Shown piece by piece: positions 8,400-16,322 of a stretch of 64,000 nt of DNA. Position 1 is the stretch's first letter, and the number at the start of each line of letters is the position of its first letter. The position numbers and the translations under genes were made by a program. Under the pieces are notes generated by a model. That model made no database searches, had not been told where the DNA came from, and worked only from the letters and a program-made list of their open reading frames with translations. The stretch spans positions 115,220 to 179,219 of the forward strand of contig CAKSDC010000002.1 of the NCBI GenBank assembly GCA_934444765.1, written 5' to 3'. The DNA comes from an uncultured Oscillospiraceae bacterium (GTDB lineage Bacteria; Bacillota; Clostridia; Oscillospirales; Ruminococcaceae).

Positions 8400-9317
8400 T
8401 TAGCGATTAACCGACTTATCGTTGTTTAAGTTAGACTCTACGGTGTAGTTGGCAAGTATGCCCGCACTTGCAATGCTTTCTACTTCCATAATTTTGCTAT
8501 CATACTTTAACTCTACACGAGTTACGGCAAAGCCAGTATTGTTATCTACATATAGCTTGATTTTAAAAGTATCACCAGGTTGAGCAGTAGCGTTATCTAC
8601 ACGAAGGCTTACACCACTTGCAGCAGCACCCTGTTCAGATACTGAAGCTGGTTGACCTACAGTAAGAGTACCATTCTGTACGGTAAAACTTACATCGTTT
8701 CCGTCTTGGTCAGTAAATTCGCCATAGTCAATCTCTATAGGATATGTACCGTCAGGTGCATCACTCTGAACCTTAAAAGTATATTCAGCAACTGCACCAG
8801 AATCGTATACGTTCTTAGCGTCATCGGCTAACCAAAGTATTACAGAATATCTGTTCTTAGCAAAGTATAACTGAGTACTTTCTGTATTAGCTACAGTGTT
8901 GCCGTTTGCGTCAGTACCTTCGGTAATAGAGATTACATTACTATTCTGTGGATTTTCTTCATTAGAAGAATCGTTAGCAGTAGTAGTACTATTATCATTA
9001 GCACTTTCGGTATTAACTACTACTTGAGTAACTACGTTGCCATTATCGTCGGTAATTACTGAACCGTTAGTATCCGTTAAAGCTACAGTTTCGGAAGCCT
9101 GACTATCACCATCGGAACTACTATCGTCTGATGAGTTATCGTCACTACCGCCATCGTCTTCGGTAGCATCTCCAACGTCTGCTGAATTGTTATTGCCTGT
9201 AGTAGTAACAGCACCACCCTGTTCGGAACCAGTAGAACCGCCTCCACAACCTACAGCACCTACGCCTAAGCAACATACTAAAGATAAGCATATTAATACT
9301 TTTTTCAATCTGTTCAT
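8400..9317 (-). CDS. Secreted lipoprotein with cohesin-like half domains
   Basis: The product begins with a lipoprotein signal (MNRLKKVLICLSLV...GAVGC), so the mature protein should be tethered to the outer membrane face by Cys. A Gly/Ser/Asp/Asn-rich linker follows for about 120 residues. The next segment resembles the second half of a cohesin-type domain (SGAVAEYTFKV, GTYPIEIDYGEF, NGTLTVG). The last 70 residues resemble the first half of such a domain (DNATAQPGDTFKIKLYVDN) and stop abruptly at KSVNR. The start at 9317 fits the signal peptide. An upstream TTG at 9368 lies inside a Shine-Dalgarno-like sequence. No complete cohesin is present, so dockerin binding is doubtful. Confidence 0.75.
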   Translation of the reverse strand: MNRLKKVLICLSLVCCLGVGAVGCGGGSTGSEQGGAVTTTGNNNSADVGDATEDDGGSDDNSSDDSSSDGDSQASETVALTDTNGSVITDDNGNVVTQVVVNTESANDNSTTTANDSSNEENPQNSNVISITEGTDANGNTVANTESTQLYFAKNRYSVILWLADDAKNVYDSGAVAEYTFKVQSDAPDGTYPIEIDYGEFTDQDGNDVSFTVQNGTLTVGQPASVSEQGAAASGVSLRVDNATAQPGDTFKIKLYVDNNTGFAVTRVELKYDSKIMEVESIASAGILANYTVESNLNNDKSVNR

Positions 9318-9457
9318 AACTTTACTCGCCACTATATACTCGTAATATATAGTAGCATCTCCTTTCAAAATATTTTTTAATAATAGGTATTATGCAGTTA
9401 ATATTATGTATCTATTAAGTATCGACCAAACTAATACTATAGTTTAGCCATAAAAAC

Positions 9458-9486
9458 ATTATACATACAAAAAAGTAGTATGTCAA
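9458..9486 (-). promoter_or_regulatory. Sigma-A promoter of the lipoprotein gene
   Basis: Perfect TTGACA (9481-9486) and TATAAT (9458-9463) boxes with 17 bp between them, reading toward the lipoprotein gene. The untranslated leader is about 130 bases. Confidence 0.85.
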
Positions 9487-9564
9487 CTGTGTAATCACAA
9501 ATAGTATGAACTTACCATTATGAAGAAGATAGTTAGTCTAATATTATTACGTTACAGTACAAAG

Positions 9565-11244
9565 TTAAGAACTATGTGTCATGCTATTAATAGCACTCGC
9601 TAATGCGTGTATAGACGATACTATAATATCGGTATTTATACCTGCACCCCAAAAGATTTGGTCATCGTTAGAGGCTATACCTACATATGCTACCGCCTTA
9701 GACTTAGAACCTACTTGTAGTGCGTGTTCAGTATAAACAGTAATGTTAAACTCTAAGTTTAGTATCGATTTGATAGCGTTACTTACTGCGTCTAAACGAC
9801 CGTTACCAATACCAGTAGCCACCATAGTATTATCATTATACTTTAGAGTAACAGTAGCCTCTATAGTGTTTTCTTTATCTTCCTTTAGTTGTACAAAGTG
9901 AGCTTCGGTAATATCTAAAGGAGTAGTCTTGTTTACGTATCTATTTAGGAAGATATCGTATATTTCGTCTGGCATTAGTTCCTTGTGTTTATGGTCGGAT
10001 ACACTCTTAACTGCATAGCCGAAATTTTCTTTCATCTTAGCAGGAAGGTTAAGACCATAGTTCTGTTCCATTATGTAGCCTATGCCACCCTTACCCGATT
10101 GACTATTAACTCTAATAACGTCGGTTTCGTACTTACGATTTACGTCGGCAGGGTCTATAGGTAGATATGGTACTGTCCAATGCTGACAGTTCTTTTCTTC
10201 ACGCCACTTTATACCCTTAGCTATAGCGTCTTGATGTGAACCGCTAAACGCTGCAAATACTAACTTGCCACTATATGGTTGACGTTCATAGACGTGCATA
10301 TTAGTAACTCTTTCGTATAGTTCCACAGCCTCTGGCATATTAGAAAAGTCAAGATTAGGTTCTACACCTTGAGAGTACATATTCATAGCTAAGGTTACTA
10401 TATCCACGTTACCAGTTCTTTCGCCGTTACCGAATAGAGTACCTTCTATTCTGTCCGCACCTGCTAATAGACCCATTTCGCTATCTGCTACGGCACAACC
10501 ACGGTCATTGTGTGGGTGTAAAGATACTACTACGTTTTCACGATACTTTAGATTATCGCACATATACTCTACTTGGTTTGCATATACGTGTGGCATGGAA
10601 TGTGATACTGTAACTGGTAGATTAATGATAACCTTATCATTAGCAGTAGGTTGCCATATATCTAATACGGCGTTACATACTTCAAGAGCGTACTCTGGTT
10701 CTGTACCAGTAAAACTTTCAGGGGAATATTCAAATCTAAAGTTACCAGTAGTTTTTTCTCTGTACTCTTTGCATAGCTTAGCACCGAATATGGCTATCTC
10801 TTTTATGTGTTGCTTATCCTTTTTGAACACCTGTTCTCTTTGAGATACAGAAGTGGAATTATATAGGTGAACTACTGCATTTTTGCAACCCTGTAGAGCC
10901 TCAAAAGTTTTAGCTATGATGTGTTCTCTTGCTTGGGTTAGCACTTGAATAGTAACGTCATCAGGGATTAAGTTATTTTCTATTAAAGTACGACATAGTT
11001 CATATTCAGTTTCAGAAGCGGCAGGAAAACCTATCTCTATTTCCTTAAATCCCACTTTAACTAAGTACTTAAAAAATTCTAACTTCTGTTCAAGGCTCAT
11101 AGGAACTATTAGTGCTTGGTTACCGTCTCTAAGGTCTACACTGCACCAAATAGGAGCTTTTTCGATATAGGTTTTAGTTGCCCACCTCATAGGGGCGTTT
11201 TTTACTGGATAGAACTGTCTGGTGTACTTTTCAACATTTTTCAT
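9565..11244 (-). CDS. leuA: 2-isopropylmalate synthase
   Basis: LeuA joins acetyl-CoA to 2-ketoisovalerate, the committed step of leucine synthesis. The 559-residue product is the longer LeuA type. It opens with a TIM-barrel domain carrying CSVDLRDGNQAL near residues 35-46 and the metal-binding SLHPHNDRGCA segment. It ends with the regulatory domain that usually senses leucine (VGSKSKAVAYVGI). The ATG has a TTGGAGG site. It is a single-gene unit controlled by the T-box leader just upstream and is separate from the ilvB-leuCDB operon. Confidence 0.96.
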   Translation of the reverse strand: MKNVEKYTRQFYPVKNAPMRWATKTYIEKAPIWCSVDLRDGNQALIVPMSLEQKLEFFKYLVKVGFKEIEIGFPAASETEYELCRTLIENNLIPDDVTIQVLTQAREHIIAKTFEALQGCKNAVVHLYNSTSVSQREQVFKKDKQHIKEIAIFGAKLCKEYREKTTGNFRFEYSPESFTGTEPEYALEVCNAVLDIWQPTANDKVIINLPVTVSHSMPHVYANQVEYMCDNLKYRENVVVSLHPHNDRGCAVADSEMGLLAGADRIEGTLFGNGERTGNVDIVTLAMNMYSQGVEPNLDFSNMPEAVELYERVTNMHVYERQPYSGKLVFAAFSGSHQDAIAKGIKWREEKNCQHWTVPYLPIDPADVNRKYETDVIRVNSQSGKGGIGYIMEQNYGLNLPAKMKENFGYAVKSVSDHKHKELMPDEIYDIFLNRYVNKTTPLDITEAHFVQLKEDKENTIEATVTLKYNDNTMVATGIGNGRLDAVSNAIKSILNLEFNITVYTEHALQVGSKSKAVAYVGIASNDDQIFWGAGINTDIIVSSIHALASAINSMTHSS

Positions 11245-11274
11245 CTATCTAACCTCCAAAAATATAATAAATAG

Positions 11275-11328
11275 TATAAAAAAACTTCGCACCTCTAAAT
11301 AGTCATAAAACTACATAGAGAGGCGAAG
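11275..11328 (-). terminator. Attenuator terminator of the leuA T-box
   Basis: CTTCGC-CTCT pairs with AGAG-GCGAAG and is followed by seven T on the minus strand. Its 5' arm is next to the T-box sequence, as expected for the terminator/antiterminator switch. Confidence 0.85.
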
Positions 11329-11575
11329 GTATAGTATATACTTCCGTGTTACCACTCTCAATTAACCCTACCTTGCGATAAGGGTTCACTCTGCCACATC
11401 TAACAATGTGTAACTCTGTAACGGGAGTACCCGTTCTAACCTAATTGAACCTAAGTTCTTTCAGCCGAAAGCTCAGGGAGGAGTAAGTTCCTAATCTATA
11501 TACTATCTTTCACCAAACGATAGTTCTCTGTCAATATCGATATTGGACTGTGTTCCCATCATAGCTTTTTTAAAT
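11275..11575 (-). promoter_or_regulatory. Leucine T-box riboswitch leader of leuA
   Basis: T-box leaders bind uncharged tRNA and allow readthrough when an amino acid is short. The conserved T-box sequence is at 11341-11358 (GTGGTAACACGG on the minus strand). The stem I loop with AGAGA and GGTGAAA motifs lies near 11510-11545. A GGAA-CTT-A element at 11484-11491 gives a CTT leucine specifier (11485-11487), with CTC close by as an alternative. A GC-rich terminator stem at 11285-11328 is followed by a T run. Confidence 0.93.
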
Positions 11576-11588
11576 ATTCAATATATTT

Positions 11589-11617
11589 ATAATACTATAC
11601 TTTTGATATAATGTCAA
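11589..11617 (-). promoter_or_regulatory. Sigma-A promoter of leuA
   Basis: TTGACA (11612-11617) and TATTAT (11589-11594) with 17 bp spacing, just ahead of stem I of the T-box leader. Confidence 0.85.
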
Positions 11618-11637
11618 GTATTAGGAAGAAAAAATTT

Positions 11638-11674
11638 AAAGGCTTTTTAGTGTAGTCATACCTAAAAAGCCTTT
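11638..11674 (-). terminator. Rho-independent terminator of the alpha-xylosidase gene
   Basis: A perfect 13-bp stem (AAAGGCTTTTTAG / CTAAAAAGCCTTT) with an 11-base loop. An AAATTTTTT tract follows on the minus strand. Confidence 0.85.
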
Positions 11675-11708
11675 AGAATATATAGTATTAAGTATTAAGG
11701 TCTAAAAC

Positions 11709-14123
11709 TTATAGAGTAATAGTAGCTGTAGTAGTATTAGGAGCAACCTCTATAGTAGTAGAGTTATCGTTTACTATAGCGGTAACCTTAAACGACTTTT
11801 CAGTTTGAGTATACTCTAAATTGATAGTGTTACCTACTCTGGTAGCAGTTAAGACTAATACTAAGTTAGCGTTACTATCGTATACCTTAGTAGTAGCAGA
11901 CTTTCCGTCTTCAAGGTTGTATACTTTAAATTCGGTATCTTGAACATAGTCATAGACTACGTTACTGTTAAAGTTACCGAAACCTACTATACTATTAGGC
12001 TTAGCTAATATAGGCATTTCAAGGAAGTTACACTTCTTTTGATAGTACTTACCACCTACATAGGTTTCGCCAGTACAGATATCCGACCAAGTACCCTGTG
12101 GTACATAGAACTGTGAAATGCCGTCTTCTCTTAGTACAGGAGCACATAGTAGGCTATCACCGAGCATATACTGAGTATCTAAAGTTAAGCAAACAGGGTC
12201 TTCTGCATAGTCTATAACCATAGCTCTCATCATAGGAACACCAAGAGTGGAAGTCTTAACAGCCTGTGAATATAGATATGGCATTAGCTTGCCCTTTAAC
12301 TTAGTAAAGTATCTTAGTACTGCACAAGCGTTTTCTGGATTTTCTGGAGTATCCTCTTCATATGCCCAAGGCACTCTATAAGAGGTTGAACCGTGTAGAC
12401 GGCTATGTGTAGACATTAAACCAAAGGCACACCATCTTTTGTATACGTCAGGAGAAGCAGTCTGTTCAAAACCGCCTATATCGTGGCTGAAGTATCCAAA
12501 GCCTGAAGCACATAGAGATAGACCACCTCTTAAAGTTTCTGCCATAGATGAGTATTCCGCAGAACAGTCTCCGCCCCAATGCACTGGGAACTGTTGTCCG
12601 CCTACTGTAGCACTTCTTGCAAATAGACAAGCGTTATTTTCGCCATAGTATTCCTTTAGTGCGTTGAACACTGTCTTATTGTATAGATAAGTATAATAGT
12701 TGTGCATCTTAATAGGGTCGGAATTATCGAAGTACTTAACACCCTTAGTAGGTATTCTTTCGCCGAAGTCTGTCTTGATAGCAGTAACGCCCATATCACA
12801 TAGTTCCTTAATCTTAGAAGCGAACCATTGGCAAGCCATAGGATTAGTAAAGTCTACTATAGCCATTCCTGGTTGCCACATATCAGTTTGGAATACGCTA
12901 CCGTCGGTATTTTTGATAAAGTAACCATTCTTTACGCCTTCATCGAATAGTTTAGTACGTTGTCCAACGTAAGAGTTAATCCAAACACATATGCCTAAAC
13001 CTTTTTCTTTTAGACGTGATAGCATCTCTTTAGGGTTAGGGAAACATTCATTATCCCATTCAAAACCGCACCATTGGAACTCTTTCATCCAAAAACAGTC
13101 AAAGTGGAACATCTGTAGTGGGATATCTCTTTCTGCCATGCCGTCGATAAAGCTATTTACAGTCTTTTCGTCGTAGTTGGTAGTAAATGAAGTAGATAAC
13201 CATAGTCCGAAAGATGAAGCTGGTGGAAGTGCAGGCTTACCAGTTAATGTAGTATAGTTAGATAGTACTTCTTCTAAGTTTTTACCGCCTATCATAAAGT
13301 ACTCTAACTTTTCACCAGGGATAGTAAACGATACCTTAGATACAGTATCGGAAGCAACTTCAAAAGATACGTTATCGGAACTATTAACGAATATACCATA
13401 TCCTCTTGAAGATATATAGAATGGTATGGACTTATAACTTTGGTTTGAGCAAGTACCACCGTCAGCGTTCCAAACGTCTACTACTTGACCGTTCTTAACG
13501 AATGGTGTGAACTTTTCACCAAAACCATATATATATTCCGAAGTAGATAGAGTTAGCTGTTCTCTAACGTAGGTAGTATGTGGGTCTGCTGGATAAACCC
13601 AGAATGGGTCATCTTTTTGTAAGTTTAAGCGAGCGTCTGCTCTAAACTGACTTTCTTTGACATAAGAGGTAGCTCTCCAACCGCCACCAGTTAGTAGCTT
13701 ATCTTTGTAGTAGTATTTAACGTCCCAGTTTCTGCCTCTGGTTTGACCAAAGCATATTACTACTTTAGTATCACCAGATATTAATTCTATACTGTCTTCT
13801 AAGTCGTTTCCGTTTTCGTCTTTAACGTAGTGTCTGTTAATAGTAGGAGTATATCCTAAATCTTCGTTAAGTTCAAACTTAGGTTCGTGAAGGTCATAGT
13901 CACCTTTAAAGTGTCTAATAGTAACCTTAATAACGTCTTTAGCTTTAGAAGAGTATGTAATTTCTAAGTTTTCGCCACCTAAAGTCATGCCCCTGTTCCA
14001 AATAGGATTTGGAGTAGCAATAATAGTTACAGAGTTAGTATCTGTAATAGCTTCGTAGGCTTGAGAAGCGTAAGATACTTCGTAACCTCTTTGATTTAGC
14101 CACATACCGTCTGAAAATTTCAT
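11709..14123 (-). CDS. yicI: Alpha-xylosidase, glycoside hydrolase family 31
   Basis: The 804-residue protein matches YicI-type GH31 enzymes, which release alpha-linked xylose such as the side chains of xyloglucan oligosaccharides. The nucleophile Asp lies in KTDFGERIPT near residue 451, a hallmark of the YicI group. The acid/base Asp lies in HWGGDC near residue 517. There is no signal peptide, so it acts in the cytoplasm on imported oligosaccharides. An AAGGAGG site precedes the ATG. A CcpA-type site in the leader and the nearby xylA-xylB genes fit a catabolite-repressed xyloside pathway. Confidence 0.93.
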   Translation of the reverse strand: MKFSDGMWLNQRGYEVSYASQAYEAITDTNSVTIIATPNPIWNRGMTLGGENLEITYSSKAKDVIKVTIRHFKGDYDLHEPKFELNEDLGYTPTINRHYVKDENGNDLEDSIELISGDTKVVICFGQTRGRNWDVKYYYKDKLLTGGGWRATSYVKESQFRADARLNLQKDDPFWVYPADPHTTYVREQLTLSTSEYIYGFGEKFTPFVKNGQVVDVWNADGGTCSNQSYKSIPFYISSRGYGIFVNSSDNVSFEVASDTVSKVSFTIPGEKLEYFMIGGKNLEEVLSNYTTLTGKPALPPASSFGLWLSTSFTTNYDEKTVNSFIDGMAERDIPLQMFHFDCFWMKEFQWCGFEWDNECFPNPKEMLSRLKEKGLGICVWINSYVGQRTKLFDEGVKNGYFIKNTDGSVFQTDMWQPGMAIVDFTNPMACQWFASKIKELCDMGVTAIKTDFGERIPTKGVKYFDNSDPIKMHNYYTYLYNKTVFNALKEYYGENNACLFARSATVGGQQFPVHWGGDCSAEYSSMAETLRGGLSLCASGFGYFSHDIGGFEQTASPDVYKRWCAFGLMSTHSRLHGSTSYRVPWAYEEDTPENPENACAVLRYFTKLKGKLMPYLYSQAVKTSTLGVPMMRAMVIDYAEDPVCLTLDTQYMLGDSLLCAPVLREDGISQFYVPQGTWSDICTGETYVGGKYYQKKCNFLEMPILAKPNSIVGFGNFNSNVVYDYVQDTEFKVYNLEDGKSATTKVYDSNANLVLVLTATRVGNTINLEYTQTEKSFKVTAIVNDNSTTIEVAPNTTTATITL

Positions 14124-14200
14124 AAGTTAAAAGTCCTCCTTAAATATGATATAGTATAGTTATTAGTTTCACGAAATATTGTACTTTAGTAAATATTGCC

Positions 14201-14214
14201 TGAAAACGATTTCA
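14201..14214 (-). promoter_or_regulatory. Catabolite-responsive element (CcpA site) of the alpha-xylosidase gene
   Basis: On the minus strand the sequence TGAAATCGTTTTCA fits the cre consensus TGWAANCGNTNWCA at every position. It lies about 37-50 bp downstream of the -10 box, a place where bound CcpA would block elongation. Confidence 0.75.
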
Positions 14215-14250
14215 AATTGTAGAATAAAAAATTCTTTCTTTACTACCGAT

Positions 14251-14279
14251 ATTCTAACATACTTTTTTATATATTGCAA
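14251..14279 (-). promoter_or_regulatory. Sigma-A promoter of the alpha-xylosidase gene
   Basis: TTGCAA (14274-14279) and TAGAAT (14251-14256) with 17 bp spacing. The last two bases of the -35 box fall in the 34-bp palindrome that overlaps the end of the upstream gene. Confidence 0.7.
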
Positions 14280-14311
14280 TAGATTTTCAAAAATATTTTT
14301 GAAAATCTATT
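14278..14311. repeat. 34-bp perfect palindrome
   Basis: Bases 14278-14311 read the same on both strands (each half AATAGATTTTCAAAAAT). The palindrome covers the stop codon of the vanZ-like gene and touches the -35 box of the alpha-xylosidase promoter. It has no central loop, and the AT-rich stem lacks a following T run. Confidence 0.8.
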
Positions 14312-14810
14312 AAATACTTTTAGAACGCTCTTTCTTAATAGTCAGTATCAACTTTAAACATAGAATAAATATTACCGTTCCCACTATAGAACCGCAAAAG
14401 TCTATACATACGTCTCTAAACTGACCACTTCTACCTTCAACGAACAGTTGGTGAACCTCATCACTTATAGCGTATAACAGACTTATTCCTAAAGATATAC
14501 ATACCCTGCTATACTTTTTTAGACTGCTATAGAATAGCGTTCCAAAGTGAGTACATATTCCAAGCATGGCATATATAGAAAAGTGTGCTAACTTTCTAAT
14601 ATAGAACTGTATACTCTCTATTAAATCAGCCTGTACACTATCGGATAGACTATCATACCCTTTATAAAAGATACTAAGTACAAAACTGCATACTCTACCA
14701 CTTGTACCGTCTGAAACGTTAGCCACTTCAGAAGACAGTCTAAAAATAGTAACCATTACTATTATAGTAGGTATCCAACAGATAATTTTTTTATAGTCTT
14801 TTAACTTCAA
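14310..14810 (-). CDS. VanZ-like membrane protein
   Basis: This is a 166-residue integral membrane protein of the VanZ family, with about four hydrophobic segments. Family signatures are IRKLAHFSIYAMLG near residues 71-84 and LLYAISDEVHQLFVEGRSGQFRDVCIDFCG near 110-140. VanZ in enterococci raises teicoplanin resistance, but most chromosomal homologues have no known role. No van resistance genes are nearby. The start is a TTG preceded by AGAGGTGAT. Confidence 0.85.
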   Translation of the reverse strand: MKLKDYKKIICWIPTIIVMVTIFRLSSEVANVSDGTSGRVCSFVLSIFYKGYDSLSDSVQADLIESIQFYIRKLAHFSIYAMLGICTHFGTLFYSSLKKYSRVCISLGISLLYAISDEVHQLFVEGRSGQFRDVCIDFCGSIVGTVIFILCLKLILTIKKERSKSI

Positions 14811-14835
14811 ACAGTATCACCTCTTATAAGTATAC

Positions 14836-14864
14836 ATTATACTACAGTTACAAAGATATTTCAA
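14836..14864 (-). promoter_or_regulatory. Sigma-A promoter of the vanZ-like gene
   Basis: TTGAAA (14859-14864) and TATAAT (14836-14841) with 17 bp spacing, reading into the vanZ-like gene 25 bp downstream. Confidence 0.8.
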
Positions 14865-14920
14865 CCATAGTATGCTAAAAATATTTTGGAATAATTTCTA
14901 AAAAAAATAACTAAAAAGAC

Positions 14921-14949
14921 TTTATTTTTTTTTAGAAATATGTTATAAT
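14921..14949 (+). promoter_or_regulatory. Weak candidate upstream promoter
   Basis: A TATAAT box (14944-14949) has only a poor -35 match (TTTATT, 14921-14926) at 17 bp. It would add a longer form of the 15050 transcript. Confidence 0.35.
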
Positions 14950-15014
14950 TGAATACACAAAGAATATCCTTAAAAAATATTTATTTCAGGCTTATAATTT
15001 TTTAAAAATTACTC

Positions 15015-15043
15015 TTGTAAGTTAAAAGATATCATGTTATAAT
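15015..15043 (+). promoter_or_regulatory. Sigma-A promoter of the structured leader
   Basis: TTGTAA (15015-15020) and TATAAT (15038-15043) at 17 bp, with an extended TG just before the -10 box. Transcription should start near 15050, giving a 315-base leader before the next gene. A further TGATATAAT box at 15110-15118 could start a shorter transcript. Confidence 0.75.
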
Positions 15044-15049
15044 GAATAA

Positions 15050-15350
15050 AGTCGACCACAATCCCAATGGCTTTAGGCAGTGGGTTCAGGTTGAAAAATA
15101 AAATGATATGATATAATAAAAAGAGGTTTTCAAAAGTTGTTCGTAAAACAGCAGTACCGCAGGGACTGTGGAAAGGGTTCGCCTCCTAAAAAACCCATAG
15201 CCTCGGAAACTGATGCCCATAAAATACAATCCCTTTACAAGGTTGGGTGGATTAGAGGAAGCCCATTAGATTTAAACAATGGGTAGTTCACTAAGCCGTG
15301 TAATTCATAATATGCAGAAACATAGTATATAAAGAATTTCTGTATGAAAG
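15050..15350 (+). ncRNA. Structured 5' leader or independent small RNA, class unknown
   Basis: This gene-free stretch follows a strong promoter and has several clear stems. TCGACC (15052-) can pair with GGTTGA (15089-). GGGTT and AACCC (15176-15196) pair around a 12-base loop. AATCC and GGATT (15228-15254) pair. CCTC (15201-) can pair with GAGG (15256-), and CCCATT with AATGGG (15262-15283) is a perfect six-pair hairpin. A last stem, ATGCAGAAA / TTTCTGTAT (15312-15344), sits just before the ribosome site of the membrane protein gene. I could not match it to T-box, 6S, tmRNA, RNase P, SRP or the common riboswitches. Confidence 0.5.
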
Positions 15351-15365
15351 GAGTAATATTTTTTT

Positions 15366-16178
15366 ATGGATATGATTAAGAGCTTTTTTGGTAATAAGTG
15401 GACTAAACGGTGCGTATCGGTCTTTAGTATAGTATTTTTAGTAATACTCTTACTTTTAGACTATATGGCAATGTTCTATGACGTGCAAATTACCAATTTA
15501 CAAAGTTTTCTGGTTACTATTATTATAGTATCATTAGTATTAGGTGCTATAATGATATATACACGAAAAAACTTTATAACGTCTTTAGTATCTATGTTAT
15601 CTATACTGGTGTTCCTGCCGTTAGTACTGCTATGCTTTGGAAACTGGGCTTTACTAATTCCGTTAGCTATAGTATCGGTGGTAATGTTTTTTACGTGTAA
15701 CGCAAGCGAAAATACTAAGACTATATTAGGTACTATATACGTAATGCTATTTATTATGGGAGCTATAGCATACCTATTATATACAAGTTTGATAGTAGGT
15801 CAAACTCAAGACTCTAAGTCGGAAAGTTACATATCTAATAGCCAAACTTACAGATGTTACATAGTGGATACGGTGGACAGTTCTACTGGTAGTACTAAGA
15901 TATACGTTGAACCTAACGACTACGACGTAAACTATAATGGTATCTCTTTTATAGCTGAAGGATATCAAAGAATAGTATACAACGTTAGAGAAAGAAAGTC
16001 TGTAGATATTGAATGGCGTGACGACGACCTATACGTTGACGGTCAACTACGTTTTAGACACTCCGACGCTACCGAAAACGACTGGTTTGAGTTTAAAACT
16101 TTTAGTTCTCGTATAGACAGTGCTAAAGAATACACTTCCTCTATAATAGAGAGAGTTAGCAAAAAGTTGAAAAAGTAA
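15366..16178 (+). CDS. Hypothetical membrane protein, 270 aa
   Basis: The protein has about four to five hydrophobic segments in its first 145 residues. A hydrophilic domain of about 120 residues follows (from SKSESYISNSQ), rich in Tyr, Asp and beta-type sequence. I recognise no family. The start has an AAAGGAG site, 11 bases upstream. The long structured leader is its only visible control element. A hairpin follows at 16202-16228, and the xylA gene starts 144 bp downstream, so joint transcription with xylA cannot be excluded. Confidence 0.75.
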   Translation: MDMIKSFFGNKWTKRCVSVFSIVFLVILLLLDYMAMFYDVQITNLQSFLVTIIIVSLVLGAIMIYTRKNFITSLVSMLSILVFLPLVLLCFGNWALLIPLAIVSVVMFFTCNASENTKTILGTIYVMLFIMGAIAYLLYTSLIVGQTQDSKSESYISNSQTYRCYIVDTVDSSTGSTKIYVEPNDYDVNYNGISFIAEGYQRIVYNVRERKSVDIEWRDDDLYVDGQLRFRHSDATENDWFEFKTFSSRIDSAKEYTSSIIERVSKKLKK

Positions 16179-16201
16179 CTATTAACATATTATAGATAGT
16201 A

Positions 16202-16228
16202 TATAGACAGCTTATAAGCTGTTCTATA
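16202..16228. repeat. Palindrome-containing stem after the membrane protein gene
   Basis: A perfect 16-bp palindrome at 16207-16222 (ACAGCTTATAAGCTGT) is extended by TATAG/CTATA with one bulged T. It may end transcription of the upstream gene or bind a regulator of xylA. There is no T run. Confidence 0.5.
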
Positions 16229-16239
16229 TATAGCTACTA

Positions 16240-16253
16240 TGTAATCGTTTTAT
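16240..16253 (+). promoter_or_regulatory. Imperfect CcpA-like site upstream of xylA
   Basis: TGTAATCGTTTTAT matches the cre consensus in the core TGWAANCGNTNW but not the final CA. It lies 70 bp before xylA. No strong promoter could be assigned between it and the gene. Confidence 0.4.
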
Positions 16254-16322
16254 AGTAAGTATTTTATTTAGTCTTTACGACTAATTAATGTATATATATT
16301 TTATATTTGGAGGTTAATTCCT

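Noticed and set aside
9318..9368. Extended start of the cohesin-like lipoprotein at 9368
   Set aside because: That TTG lies within its own Shine-Dalgarno-like sequence, and the extra 17 residues would break the lipoprotein signal. The ATG at 9317 gives a normal signal peptide.
10508..10843. A 111-codon frame on the + strand opposite leuA
   Set aside because: It lies fully inside leuA, with no ribosome site and a composition expected from the reverse strand.
14310..14810. Glycopeptide resistance cluster around the vanZ-like gene
   Set aside because: No vanH, vanA/B, vanX or two-component regulator genes are near. VanZ-like proteins are common on chromosomes without resistance.
15050..15350. 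6S RNA, RNase P RNA, tmRNA or SRP RNA as identity for the structured leader
   Set aside because: The conserved blocks of RNase P, tmRNA and SRP RNA are missing. A 6S-like shape was considered, but the two ends do not form a convincing closing stem.
16202..16228. XylR operator before xylA
   Set aside because: The palindrome does not resemble the TTAGTTTGTTT-type XylR site. It is kept only as an unassigned repeat.
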